Shown one piece after another: positions 18,202 through 27,154 of a stretch of DNA of 64,000 bases (its first letter is position 1; every line of letters begins with the position of its first letter). The DNA is from Neorhizobium galegae (GTDB lineage: Bacteria; Pseudomonadota; Alphaproteobacteria; Rhizobiales; Rhizobiaceae), in the NCBI RefSeq assembly GCF_021391675.1, contig NZ_CP090096.1, forward strand, positions 434,001 through 498,000, given 5' to 3'. Position numbers and translations under genes: made by a program. The notes under the pieces are model-generated. The model was not told where the DNA came from, made no database searches, and was given only the letters and a program-made list of their open reading frames with translations.

Positions 18202-18931
18202 GACCTGCTATCGTTACAGCCGCAAGCTGAACGATGAGAACGAGCAGATCGCCGACCTGCTGATCGGTCTGACGCGGGCGAAGAAGACTTGGGGCTTCGG
18301 CCTGTGCTTCCTTTACCTGCGCAATGTCCGGGGGTATCGCTGGAACCACAAGCGCGTATATCGCATCTACCGCGAGCTGGAATTGAATCTCAGGATCAAG
18401 CCACGCAAGCGATTGAAGCGGGACAAGCCCGATGCCTTGGCCGTGCCGGAAGCGCCGAACCTGGTTTGGTCCATGGATTTCATGGCGGATCGTCTGGAAG
18501 ACGGTAGGCAATTCCGGCTGTTGAATGTCTTGGACGACTTCAACCGCGAGGGGCTGGGCATCGAAGTCGATTTTTCGCTACCTGCTGAACGCGTCATCCG
18601 CAGTCTCAACCAACTCATCGAGTGGCGCGGCAAACCGTTCGCCATTCGTGTGGATAATGGACCTGAATATGTCAGTGGCAAATTGATGGGATGGCCCGAA
18701 ACGCAAGGAATTGCCTTGAGCCACATCCAGCCCGGAAAGCCGCAACAGAATGCCTATGTCGAGCGCTACAACCGCACCGTCCGACATGAATGGCTCGACC
18801 AATACATCATCGAAAGCATCGAGGAGGCACAGGAATTCGCGACGCAGTGGCTATGGACGTACAACAACGAACGGCCTAATATGGGCATCGGCGGCATCAC
18901 GCCCGCACAGAAACTGAAAATAGCTGCGTGA
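18104..18931 (+). CDS. IS3-family OrfB (DDE transposase)
   Basis: OrfB carries the catalytic rve/DDE domain. The first Asp is in [10 protein letters not shown], the second in [10 protein letters not shown] and the Glu in [13 protein letters not shown], in the right order and spacing. HTH_21 ([15 protein letters not shown]...) precedes it. The C-terminal [14 protein letters not shown] is diagnostic. In active relatives it is made by -1 frameshifting from OrfA. In this copy OrfB lies in the +1 frame relative to OrfA, consistent with a one-base deletion upstream, so fusion transposase production is doubtful. Confidence 0.88.
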   Translation: MTRPSQRREMAGKAVALHGVSIALACRTFGVSETCYRYSRKLNDENEQIADLLIGLTRAKKTWGFGLCFLYLRNVRGYRWNHKRVYRIYRELELNLRIKPRKRLKRDKPDALAVPEAPNLVWSMDFMADRLEDGRQFRLLNVLDDFNREGLGIEVDFSLPAERVIRSLNQLIEWRGKPFAIRVDNGPEYVSGKLMGWPETQGIALSHIQPGKPQQNAYVERYNRTVRHEWLDQYIIESIEEAQEFATQWLWTYNNERPNMGIGGITPAQKLKIAA

Positions 18932-18976
18932 ATTCTACTGCAGAGCCCCGCTAAAAACGGGGGGATTACCCTTGCA

Positions 18977-19230
18977 GGCCGCTTCGACATCCTTGTCTCG
19001 ATCCCGGGACTGTCTGCAGTCACCGCCTTCGCGCTCCTGATCGACATGCCGGAACTCGGCACACTCGATCAAGGGCAGGCAGCCTCGCTCGCAGGCTTGG
19101 CACCCGTCGCACGGCAGTCCGGGGGCATGGACCGGCCGTGTCTTCATCCGCGGCGGACGCGCCAATGTCCGGCAGACCCTATACACGCCGGCACTCGTCG
19201 CCATGCGCTTTAATGCCGATCTGAAGGCAA
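18977..19230 (+). pseudogene. IS110-family transposase C-terminal fragment
   Basis: Translation gives the Transposase_20 domain of IS110/IS116/IS902 elements: ILVSIPGLSAVTAFALL, DMPELGTLDQGQAASLAGLA and PVARQSG. After a frame change near 19122 it continues as TGRVFIRGGRANVRQTLYTPA and LVAMRFNADLKANHE. The N-terminal RuvC-like domain is missing, cut exactly where the IS3 right end lies. The fragment ends without a normal C-terminus near 19230. Confidence 0.85.
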
Positions 19231-19281
19231 ATCACGAACACCTACTGCGCCGCCCAGTCATTTCCGCCATTGTGGAGAGCT

Positions 19282-19974
19282 CTATTTCATGTACTTCACG
19301 TAAGTTTGGAAGTTTCTACCGCAATTAAAGAGGAGGTCAAGAATTGTAACGCCATGAACGAAATCACCCCAGAGCTGGGGATATTCTCGGTAGCCCGTGT
19401 AGTCGAACCATTTAAGTGCTATTCCCCGTTCTTTGAATACTCCCTCATCTACGTATTCTTTTGCTGCGGGGCCAGATAGGTATTCTGTGCCACCCGCTTG
19501 AGCACAGAGGTCAGCCAGACGTTCTGTCTTCCCTTCCACTAAGGTATAGTCCCATGAATTGGAAATCATAGTTTGGATTGAAAGATAGCCGCAGATTGCC
19601 TCAATGAATCGGCGGTTGAGCTGCGAGAGATGACTTGGTGGCTCGTTCAGGTAAAGGGGCTCCAACCACACAGCGATTTCTCCGAAATGGGGAGTGCGGC
19701 GATAATTCTGGACCAGGCTCTTCCAGTGGGCGGTCGCCCAGTCGGTGCCTTCGATCTCGGTTTCCCGGATTTTCTGGTGGTATTTCCCCTTAACCCGAAC
19801 GGGAACAGTGAGCCATTGAACCCCTTGAGGCGTCTTGATCTGATTCCGATTGCGCCAATCGCGTCGCGTGTACTGCATGTCATCGTAGAGTATGAACTCA
19901 TCCACCGCCGCGATCATGTCGAAATAGCCCTTCCACGGGATATAGTTGGACTGAACGATAGCCACTTTTTTCAT
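19282..19974 (-). CDS. WbqC-like family protein
   Basis: The 230-residue protein matches the WbqC family: [18 protein letters not shown] at the start, [20 protein letters not shown] near 29-48, and LTVPV near 60. Members occur in O-antigen and other glycan clusters; the activity is not firmly established, and some members have been proposed to act on amino-sugar or lipid-linked intermediates. ATG 19974 is chosen because GGGAG precedes it and it overlaps the upstream gene stop by four bases (ATGA, 19971-19974). The longer frame to 20004 has no such signal. Confidence 0.85.
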   Translation of the reverse strand: MKKVAIVQSNYIPWKGYFDMIAAVDEFILYDDMQYTRRDWRNRNQIKTPQGVQWLTVPVRVKGKYHQKIRETEIEGTDWATAHWKSLVQNYRRTPHFGEIAVWLEPLYLNEPPSHLSQLNRRFIEAICGYLSIQTMISNSWDYTLVEGKTERLADLCAQAGGTEYLSGPAAKEYVDEGVFKERGIALKWFDYTGYREYPQLWGDFVHGVTILDLLFNCGRNFQTYVKYMK

Positions 19975-21833
19975 TCGGCGCTCCCTGTTCGTAAGGCTCT
20001 GCATGCTTCGCGACCGGCATCTGGGTTTGTCGGCTTATAGAATTCCTGGCCTCCGCGACGGTCAAAGCCTGCCGCTCCTTTCGCGGTCTGCCAATCGCCG
20101 ACTTTCTGATAGCCTGCAGAAAAATTCGGGCCCAAAGCGGAAATCAATTCGGTTGAGATGCTATTTGGGCCGTTAGGTTCAAGTAGTAGCCAGGCTGCAG
20201 CAACCTCATCGCAGGACACCTGGTCCAGAGATGCCTTTGCATACTCAAAGGTTCCTGGCCATCCACCTAGTGTCCAAGGCTGACCGATGCTCTTGGCCCC
20301 TAAGGCAAAAAGAATTCCCGGCGAGTGACCGGACAGGTCAATAACCGGAGTGCCTGGTGGGAAACCGCTTTCCTGAGCGATCCTAACGGAGTCGGTTATA
20401 TATGACGCGAATCCTGATGAAAGAACCAGCGGCGAGCGTCGTGGACCGACCTCTGTTATAGTGTCATTGAGCCGCAGAGGCTGAGGTTGCCGTGGGGGCT
20501 GCTCCAGTCCTGTCTGCAAGAGAACCGCAGCAACGGCCTGGGTGCATAATGCAAGCGGGAGGGCGAACGCCCAACTGCGGCGCGCGCGCGCGATGGGACC
20601 CAGCAGCGTCACGAACGCGAGCAAAATGAAGATACCGGCCCACGAGCCGTTTACCCAGTAATTTCTGTTCGTTCCAAGCGCATACACATAGGGCATGCTA
20701 ATAAACAGTGCAGCCATACTCCACTGCGCCGATGAGATCTTTTTTAGTGTTCCTCTCCCACCAAAACGAAAGCTTGCTACCGCTGCGATAAGCATGACGC
20801 CAAAAATCGAAAGACCTTGGAATTCTCCCAAGCCTATCGTTCCATGAATCGCACCAGATGCCAACGCTGCGATCAAAGAGAGGAGGCAGATGGAGATGGC
20901 TATAGCAAGAAACGCTCCTCTCGGCTTCCCGGTAATAATACCCCAAATGCCGGCCAACCCTATGGCCGCAATTGCCGCCGCTATAAGCTGATCTTTTACG
21001 CGAAAACGAAAATTATCAATCCGCAAGATCTGCATTATAGTATTATTGCCGTTCAAGTGTTGGCCGTACTTTATGCCAAGCTGTATCCGTCTCGCGAAGG
21101 CATCGACTGACCCATCGATAAACAAAGCGCTTATAAGAAGGAGCGCCACGGCAGTGCAGATCGATAGTAATAGTAACCGGAGCGAGATTTTTTTCGAACC
21201 GAGGAGGTAGATGAAAAGCGCAATGGCCAAGGCAAACGCGGTGGATGGTTTAGCCATGAACGCTAGCCATCCACCTAGGCCAATCAGCAGCCATCCAATA
21301 ACGCTTCTTAAATGATGAGACCTGTCAGCCAAGACAACGCCGATACCGGTGATGAATAGCGCGTGGAGTGCAAGGCCATTATAGTTTGGTGTGGGCAGCC
21401 AGGAATCGAAGAGGATGAGCGCACTCGTCGCCAGTCCGGCGGTGGCCGCATATAGCGACAAACGTCTTGTTTGGGCCTCGGGCGCGAGCCAACTCAGAAA
21501 AAAATAAGCGAACCACCAGGCGAGAAACAAGGTTGTTAGAATATTGAATCGACGAAGCGATGCAATATCGCCGTCTAATAAAATGTAAAGCCAGTGGTAT
21601 ATGAAGCCAAATTGAGTTGTCGAAAACTTATAGAGATATGGATTTTCCATCCATATCAGATAAAAACTATCATCGGTAAAATCTAAGCCATAGGCGCTGT
21701 ATTTCCAAAGCCAGGCAACGATTACAGCAGTTGATATTAGGCACAGCAACGCAATCACGTGTTGGGCTATGGCGATCATTCGCCCGCCATGTATATCTTC
21801 TTGGATCACGCCACTTTTTTCTATTTCGTTCAT
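19971..21833 (-). CDS. Large multi-spanning membrane protein, GT-C-like
   Basis: The 620-residue protein has a first membrane helix near residues 24-45, then a loop with [16 protein letters not shown] (~50-65). An acidic pair after the first helix is typical of GT-C glycosyltransferases. About ten further membrane helices follow to residue ~435, then a soluble C-terminal domain. I infer a lipid-linked-sugar-dependent glycosyltransferase acting at the periplasmic face. It is translationally coupled to the WbqC-like gene. It has the same general design as the protein at 845-2689. Confidence 0.6.
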   Translation of the reverse strand: MNEIEKSGVIQEDIHGGRMIAIAQHVIALLCLISTAVIVAWLWKYSAYGLDFTDDSFYLIWMENPYLYKFSTTQFGFIYHWLYILLDGDIASLRRFNILTTLFLAWWFAYFFLSWLAPEAQTRRLSLYAATAGLATSALILFDSWLPTPNYNGLALHALFITGIGVVLADRSHHLRSVIGWLLIGLGGWLAFMAKPSTAFALAIALFIYLLGSKKISLRLLLLSICTAVALLLISALFIDGSVDAFARRIQLGIKYGQHLNGNNTIMQILRIDNFRFRVKDQLIAAAIAAIGLAGIWGIITGKPRGAFLAIAISICLLSLIAALASGAIHGTIGLGEFQGLSIFGVMLIAAVASFRFGGRGTLKKISSAQWSMAALFISMPYVYALGTNRNYWVNGSWAGIFILLAFVTLLGPIARARRSWAFALPLALCTQAVAAVLLQTGLEQPPRQPQPLRLNDTITEVGPRRSPLVLSSGFASYITDSVRIAQESGFPPGTPVIDLSGHSPGILFALGAKSIGQPWTLGGWPGTFEYAKASLDQVSCDEVAAAWLLLEPNGPNSISTELISALGPNFSAGYQKVGDWQTAKGAAGFDRRGGQEFYKPTNPDAGREACRALRTGSAE

Positions 21834-21904
21834 GTGGGTCCTAGCGCTTCAGGATCGGTTTAATATCGAGCCGGAAAAAGGCTGCAGGCAGAAGGCGCCT
21901 GCCG

Positions 21905-22594
21905 TCATACCGTTGGCGTTCTGTTCAGCTTGAAGAGGTAGTCGTGATGGCTCAGCTGATCCTGCAGAACATAACCCGTGGCCTCTAGCAAGCTCGTAAT
22001 CCTCTCAGTCTTCCAGCACTCGATAACAATGAATTTGAAATTGTGACGGTCGAAGTCCACTCCCCTGAGAACTTCGTATTCGGCGCCCTCAACATCCAAC
22101 GAGAGCAAGTCCATCAACGCTGGAGCTTTGGCTTCTTCCAGGATCGTGCTGAGCGGCTTGGCCACGGCGCCGAACTCGAAGGTTGCTTCTTGATTTCTTA
22201 GAAACTGACGAGATTGCTCGAGGTGATCTGTGACACTTTCCAGATCAAGATCGACATTCGTCGAAACGCTCATCAGATTGCCGTAACTCATGTCCACATA
22301 CTTGTGCGGATAGTCAAAGCTGACGCACGCGTTGCAGAAGATCGAGTTTTTCTCGCTTCGGTTCCTCCGGCATTCGAGAAAGTTGTTCGGAGAGGGCTCG
22401 ATCAGGACGCCGCTCCACCCTCGCTTCTTCTCGAAGTAATATGTGTTTGATTGCCGTATGCCATTATTGGCACCCAACTCCACATAGAAACCGTTGTCGT
22501 AGTCGAGATACTTCTCGATCTTCCGATCCAGCTCGTTGAGGGCAGTATACGGGCTAACGGGCTTCTTCTTGAAAGGAAGACGAAGTTTTACCAT
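21905..22594 (-). CDS. FkbM-family SAM methyltransferase
   Basis: The 229-residue protein fits the FkbM family: GFYVELGANNGIRQSNTYYFE near 35 (SAM site), GWSGVLIEPSPNNF near 60, and LLSLDVEGAEYEVLRGVDFD near 165. Such enzymes O-methylate sugars or other small acceptors. ATG 22594 is preferred because GGAG lies nine bases upstream; an in-frame ATG at 22609 lacks one. It sits in a minus-strand series of glycan genes (19282-24685). Confidence 0.88.
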   Translation of the reverse strand: MVKLRLPFKKKPVSPYTALNELDRKIEKYLDYDNGFYVELGANNGIRQSNTYYFEKKRGWSGVLIEPSPNNFLECRRNRSEKNSIFCNACVSFDYPHKYVDMSYGNLMSVSTNVDLDLESVTDHLEQSRQFLRNQEATFEFGAVAKPLSTILEEAKAPALMDLLSLDVEGAEYEVLRGVDFDRHNFKFIVIECWKTERITSLLEATGYVLQDQLSHHDYLFKLNRTPTV

Positions 22595-22689
22595 CAGATT
22601 TCGCTCCATATATTCGACGGGGCATCGGAGACCGATGTGGCGCTAAGCGGATTGAGCAAGCGCGCAACTGGCTACATGTTGTTCTAGCC

Positions 22690-23610
22690 CTATGTCCCAG
22701 GAAATATCTTTCTCACTAGCCGCTTAAGCCCTTTCTCCTTTTTCCTGCGGAAGCAATGCTCTCGCAGGTAAATCTCGTCCGCGGAAAAGTTGATTGCACG
22801 ATCTGCAGGATGGCGTAGCGGGAAGTTCATGGCATCGAGGGGCAGTCCAGCGACCGGGCTAGCGTCTACCGTATGCGTTGCATCCGGGCGGAAGCCGAGA
22901 TTACTAATCAAATTGCTTTTTGGTTGTATGCTGACCTGTCGCTGAAGCCACTGTGAAAAGGTAAATTGGTAGTCCCAAGCGTCGAGTCCTCCCTCAAATA
23001 CCCTGTTGAACGCTTTGGTCCAGTGTCCGAATTCCTCAGGATACGCCACGCTTCTGAGCCAGTCGGTCTCACGCAATGTCCCCCAACGCGATATAGACAG
23101 GTCGTAATTTTGCCAAACCCGGCGCCAGGTGGCCCACCCCCATATCAACGGGTACCGACTGAAGAAATAGCTATTATCGATAACCACACGGTCATGCGTA
23201 AAGTTCGAGCCGTTGATGGAGCCTATGCGCTCGTCGTGCTGGTACTTTTCGAGAAGCTCGGTACAGAAAGGGAAGAAGCTGGGATCCGGCAGGCAATCAT
23301 CTTCAATGATGATTGCTCGATCCGTATGCGCGAACACCCAGTCTAATCCCGAAGAAATCCTGTCGCGGCTGCTCATGTTGGTGTCGGAGTAGTTGCGAAA
23401 TACCTCGCAGTCCCAATCAACTTTCTCAACCACCTGCCGTGTCTGAGCGCATCTTTCGGCTTCGTTAGCCCGATCCGCACGCGGCCCGTCAGCGATGATG
23501 AAGAGCTTGCCAGGGCGTGCTCTGGCAATTTCTTTAAAAACGATTTCGGTAAGATCAGGCCTGTTGAAAATGATGAATACTACAGGGGCGATCGGTTTTG
23601 CTTCGTTCAT
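22690..23610 (-). CDS. Glycosyltransferase, HlpA-like GT-A family
   Basis: The 306-residue protein has a GT-A nucleotide-diphospho-sugar fold start (PVVFIIFNRPDLTEIVF), FIIADGPRAD near 35-45, and a metal-site-like IIIEDDCLPDPSFF near 100-112. WGWATWRRVWQNYD near 160 is typical of the haemolytic-protein-HlpA-like glycosyltransferases found in LPS clusters. The donor and acceptor are unknown. The ribosome-binding site is weak. The C-terminal RRKKEKGLKRLVRK tail is basic and may contact the membrane. Confidence 0.8.
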   Translation of the reverse strand: MNEAKPIAPVVFIIFNRPDLTEIVFKEIARARPGKLFIIADGPRADRANEAERCAQTRQVVEKVDWDCEVFRNYSDTNMSSRDRISSGLDWVFAHTDRAIIIEDDCLPDPSFFPFCTELLEKYQHDERIGSINGSNFTHDRVVIDNSYFFSRYPLIWGWATWRRVWQNYDLSISRWGTLRETDWLRSVAYPEEFGHWTKAFNRVFEGGLDAWDYQFTFSQWLQRQVSIQPKSNLISNLGFRPDATHTVDASPVAGLPLDAMNFPLRHPADRAINFSADEIYLREHCFRRKKEKGLKRLVRKIFPGT

Positions 23611-23866
23611 CTTTCAACTCACGTACGGATCGGAACGAGACCGCTTCCGAGTGCCACTAATCGAGGAGACACCGCTTCTAATTGCCGATCATGGCATCTG
23701 CGGCTGCTTGTAGATTAGATTTATACCCTGAGCAAGCTGACGGTCTGCATCCGGATGCTTGGCCACAGGATAGGGGCAAGATGGTGGACGTCAGCTTGCG
23801 TTCGCGCGCGACTTGTGGCGCAAATGCACGCTAAAGGTGTTCATTTGGCAAAGATCACCGTTTAGC

Positions 23867-24685
23867 TCAACCGGAGATAATCTGCCGGATGCGCTCCCAG
23901 TCACTCTGAATGAGGCTCCTACGACCACCGGCTTTCGTTCGGTCGAATTTATCGATCAACTTGCGCGCCTTGCGTATAATAAAAGGTTCGCGGCTCTTGA
24001 ACGGGTGGGCCGGGAGCGCGCGCTTGGTGAGGAGATGGAGGGAGCTTCCATCGCTATAAAAATTCAGGCCGAGCTTCTTCCCGAGAACGCGAAGAGACGC
24101 TTCGTTGAAAAGCGAAACGTGTTGACCGGTCTCGGGTATGAAATACCACCAGTCGCCGACGGTCCTGATATCATTCTTCGGCTGAAGCTTAGTCGAGAAG
24201 GCAATGCTGTCCGCATAAGTCAGCATCTGCGACACTTCCGCGACGGGGTCTGGGAGGTGTTCGAAAACTTCCAGCGCCGTAACCATTTCGAAGTCCGGAG
24301 TTTGGGCGAATGCATCAAGGTCGAAGAACTCGGCAAACAGGTTCTCCGTGTACTTATCGGTGTGGTAAAAATCATACCCCGCATCACGCATAAGTCGGGT
24401 GAAGAGGCCGTATCCACCCGCGTAATCGAGAAACTGGCCGTTCTGCTTGAAGCCTGCGGCGGCGATCATCCGAGACAGCTCCCCGGATAATTGCACGTTA
24501 CGGCTGACGATACCTACATCAAGCTTCGTAATCGCGGATGAGTATGCCTCATCTAGCCAGTAGGGCTCTTCGGTCTGGATGAAACCGGTTTCGTCACACC
24601 TGAAGTAGGATACCTCGTACTTGTTCAGGACGCGTGCCTTGAACAGCAAGGTAGTAGTGCCGCCCGTTATTTTGCTTCTCACCAT
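23867..24685 (-). CDS. SAM methyltransferase, Methyltransf_23-like
   Basis: The 272-residue protein has YFRCDETGFIQTEEPYWLDEAY near the start, motif I as FLDYAGGYGLFTRLM (~85), YHTDKYTENLF (~108), and MVTALEVFEHLPDP (~132). That arrangement occurs in methyltransferases of glycan clusters. Motif I is unusual: DYAGGYG replaces the common D-x-G-x-G-x-G. ATG 24685 was chosen because AAAGAG precedes it; the frame extends to 24739. The substrate is unknown. Confidence 0.75.
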   Translation of the reverse strand: MVRSKITGGTTTLLFKARVLNKYEVSYFRCDETGFIQTEEPYWLDEAYSSAITKLDVGIVSRNVQLSGELSRMIAAAGFKQNGQFLDYAGGYGLFTRLMRDAGYDFYHTDKYTENLFAEFFDLDAFAQTPDFEMVTALEVFEHLPDPVAEVSQMLTYADSIAFSTKLQPKNDIRTVGDWWYFIPETGQHVSLFNEASLRVLGKKLGLNFYSDGSSLHLLTKRALPAHPFKSREPFIIRKARKLIDKFDRTKAGGRRSLIQSDWERIRQIISG

Positions 24686-24959
24686 GTCGATCTCTTTGTC
24701 TGGCGCCTCACTCCTACAGACGGTCTTGGTGCCACACAAGGCCTGAGCTCCTGGCCATAGTCTGACCCCAAAGAGATAGCGCTACTTTTCGGAAGCGTGC
24801 TGGTATTCCGCACAGGCGGATCAACTGAAAAGGGGGCAACCGTGCAGGGGTTATAATGCGCCCTTGGCACTGGAAACGATTGCTCGGGAGTGTTCGCGGC
24901 TATAAGGCTAGCCACAGCCGAACATCAGTTAGAAACGGCATCAAGTCTCAGGAACCTCA

Positions 24960-25769
24960 ATGATCGAGAAGTCAGCATTCATAGTGGGCGCCGCGCGAGA
25001 TTGCGAAGAAGGCCTACTTCAAACTCTACCTCGCCTCAGTCGCCTGCAGCAAAGTTTTACGAGAACAAAGTTCTTCATCGTCACCAACGATTCCAAAGAT
25101 GGCACCGAAAAAGTCCTGAGGCAGTGGGCCGAAGCGAATCACGATGCGCACATACAAAATGTTGATGGATTGGCGGCAAATGTAGCCAAAAGGACGCCGA
25201 GATTGGCTATTGCAAGAAATTTGTACATGACTGCGTTGCGCGATGACTTACAAAGAGGCATCCACCACGACCTGCTAATAGTTTTAGACCTCGACGGCGT
25301 TAACGCCAATCTCGTGGAAGAACCTGGGCTTTCCAACGCCATCAACTCGGCGCCGGATGATTGGGCCGGCCTCTTTGCCAACCAACGTGACTGGTATTAC
25401 GACATCTGGGCCTTGCGCCACCCTTCATGGTGCCCGACCGACTGCTGGAAAGAAGTCCGCGAGGCGGGGCGAGCGAGATTCAACAGGAAAAAGAAGATCA
25501 AGGCCGCAATCGAGGAGTTCGTAACCGGACGTCAAAAGAAAATATCCCCTCAGGATAAACCTATCCCGGTACAATCAGCATTCGGCGGCTTTGGAATTTA
25601 TCGAACCGAGTTCCTCCAGCAGAGCCTGTATCTTGGGTTGGATAGTCAGGGCGAGGAGGTGTGTGAGCACGTCGCCTTGAACGAGTTTATTGGTCGCCAG
25701 GGAGGTAAGCTCTATATCGTCCCCAGCCTCTTGAACGACACTCCCCTTGAGCACGTTCCCGGACGGTAG
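24960..25769 (+). CDS. Glycosyltransferase, CAP59-like
   Basis: The 269-residue protein begins FIVGAARDCEEGLLQTLPRL, has FFIVTNDSKDGTEKVL near 40-55, and LLIVLDLDGVNANLVEE near 103-118, where LDLDGVN is the putative metal/nucleotide motif. SAFGGFGIYRTEFL follows near 210. I associate this pattern with the CAP59 mannosyltransferase-like family used in capsule synthesis. It is the only plus-strand gene between two minus-strand blocks and is preceded by AGGAA. Donor and acceptor are unknown. Confidence 0.7.
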   Translation: MIEKSAFIVGAARDCEEGLLQTLPRLSRLQQSFTRTKFFIVTNDSKDGTEKVLRQWAEANHDAHIQNVDGLAANVAKRTPRLAIARNLYMTALRDDLQRGIHHDLLIVLDLDGVNANLVEEPGLSNAINSAPDDWAGLFANQRDWYYDIWALRHPSWCPTDCWKEVREAGRARFNRKKKIKAAIEEFVTGRQKKISPQDKPIPVQSAFGGFGIYRTEFLQQSLYLGLDSQGEEVCEHVALNEFIGRQGGKLYIVPSLLNDTPLEHVPGR

Positions 25770-25833
25770 GCGTTTCGTGCGACTTGGCAGAAAGTGTTGG
25801 TAGCGGATTCAGATCCGCAGAGGAGCTCAGCGC

Positions 25834-27078
25834 TTATTGCTGCGCTGCGTTGATGGCGCGCAGGAAAGGACTGGCGGCTATGGCGTTCTGCAGGTAGGCA
25901 GCTGCACGGGCGGTACCTTCCCGAAAGGTCAACGGATCAGAAGCAACACGCATGATTGCTTCTGCAAAGTCCTGATCCGTTTCAGCTGCCAGACCGTTTC
26001 CATGATCGAGGAATGACATCATCGACATCCCCTTGGTATAGATGATGGGTTTGCGTGCAGCCACGGCATCCTGGATGACGCCGGAGCCCTGAAGGTTGTA
26101 CAAACTCGTGTCGTAAGGCAGGAGAATAGCATCAACCGAAGCGAATAGTCGCGCGAACTCCTGGGGAGAGAGGCGATTGTCATGCGGAGAAACGACGACA
26201 GCCCTTCCACTCGCCTGATGCTCCGCGAGCGCCTCGTATACGCCGTGCTTTTGGAAATCCGCCGCTGCACCTTGAACTACAATCTCAAATGGGCCCGCGG
26301 ATCCTGCAGCTGCCTTCTGCGCCAGTGCGGTTGTTATGCCAGGAATCCTTGAGCTTCCTTTTTCAAGTCTGGGTTCTCCAAACACACCGATCCGGAACCT
26401 GCCGTTCAACACCCGCTCTTCGGGAGAGTCTGCGATTGGCACGCTGCAGGGAAGATAAAAACCGCCCGCTACGGGAATATTGAATTCTTTACGGAGATGA
26501 TCTGCCAACTCCTCCGTCTCGGTAAATAGCAGAACCCGTTTCGGCAGCTTCGCCTGTACCTCGCGCAGGCGGGCGGAGCGGACCCCATCGTTTCGGTCAC
26601 CGAGTTCGGCGTTTAGGAAGCGAAGGATGACCCGAGGGGCAGCATCCCCGAGAATATGATGCAGATCGACAGAAGACTCGAGTGTGTCGAGATCTGCCGT
26701 TGGAACGATAATGAGATCGCTCTGGTCTAGCTTAAGGTTAGTCACAACTTCGGCGAACTGGCGGCCATATGCCGACACCGGCATATTGAACATCAAACCT
26801 TTTCTTAGAAGCGCGAGAAGTGCGCCGACCCGTTCCAAAGGGTTTCCATGCCTTAACCTTGACCTCAGCTTCTGGCCCTTTAGCGAGCTTGTGGCGAGAG
26901 TGGCGGCTGAAATCCCAAGAAAGCCATCATAGGCTTCGCCTGTTATAAGTGCTGTCTCGTAGTTTGGCAGCATCGTCCGCAGGGCCGTTATCTGAGTATG
27001 ATAGTGCCCACGGTTTTGCGCGAGCTTGCGTTCAACAATAACAAGCGTTCGCCGCTCTCGTTCAATGACCATCACCAT
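25834..27078 (-). CDS. GT-B glycosyltransferase (GT4-like)
   Basis: The 414-residue protein looks like a GT-B enzyme. It has an N-terminal domain starting TLVIVERKLAQNRGHYHTQI, a central hinge with FRIGVFGEPRLEKGSSRIP (~228-246), and a C-terminal domain with FASVDAILLPYDTSLYNLQGSGV (~315-337). The last segment is the donor-binding region where GT4 enzymes have the E-x7-E-like pattern, here degenerate. It starts VMVIERERRTL after a weak ribosome-binding site. Probably cytoplasmic, acting on a lipid-linked acceptor. Confidence 0.7.
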   Translation of the reverse strand: MVMVIERERRTLVIVERKLAQNRGHYHTQITALRTMLPNYETALITGEAYDGFLGISAATLATSSLKGQKLRSRLRHGNPLERVGALLALLRKGLMFNMPVSAYGRQFAEVVTNLKLDQSDLIIVPTADLDTLESSVDLHHILGDAAPRVILRFLNAELGDRNDGVRSARLREVQAKLPKRVLLFTETEELADHLRKEFNIPVAGGFYLPCSVPIADSPEERVLNGRFRIGVFGEPRLEKGSSRIPGITTALAQKAAAGSAGPFEIVVQGAAADFQKHGVYEALAEHQASGRAVVVSPHDNRLSPQEFARLFASVDAILLPYDTSLYNLQGSGVIQDAVAARKPIIYTKGMSMMSFLDHGNGLAAETDQDFAEAIMRVASDPLTFREGTARAAAYLQNAIAASPFLRAINAAQQ

Positions 27079-27154
27079 TTCCGTTCATTTGGCCATTCAG
27101 CAATGGCTTTGATAGCATTCCTGCTAAAATCTGCGGTCTTGCCCCTTGCTGCCT

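Larger units (their letters stand above)
17774..18970 (+). mobile_element. IS3-family insertion sequence, ~1.2 kb
   Basis: The boundaries are taken from imperfect terminal inverted repeats of about 41 bases. The left end begins GGTAATCCTCCCG at 17774 and includes AGTAGAATTC at 17806-17815. The right end, read on the minus strand, begins GGTAATCCCCCCG at 18970 and includes AGTAGAATTC (18939-18930). The element carries orfA and orfB. I found no target-site duplication: the left flank ends in GAC and the right flank starts with CTT. The right end abuts an IS110 fragment, so the insertion was followed or accompanied by rearrangement. Confidence 0.8.
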
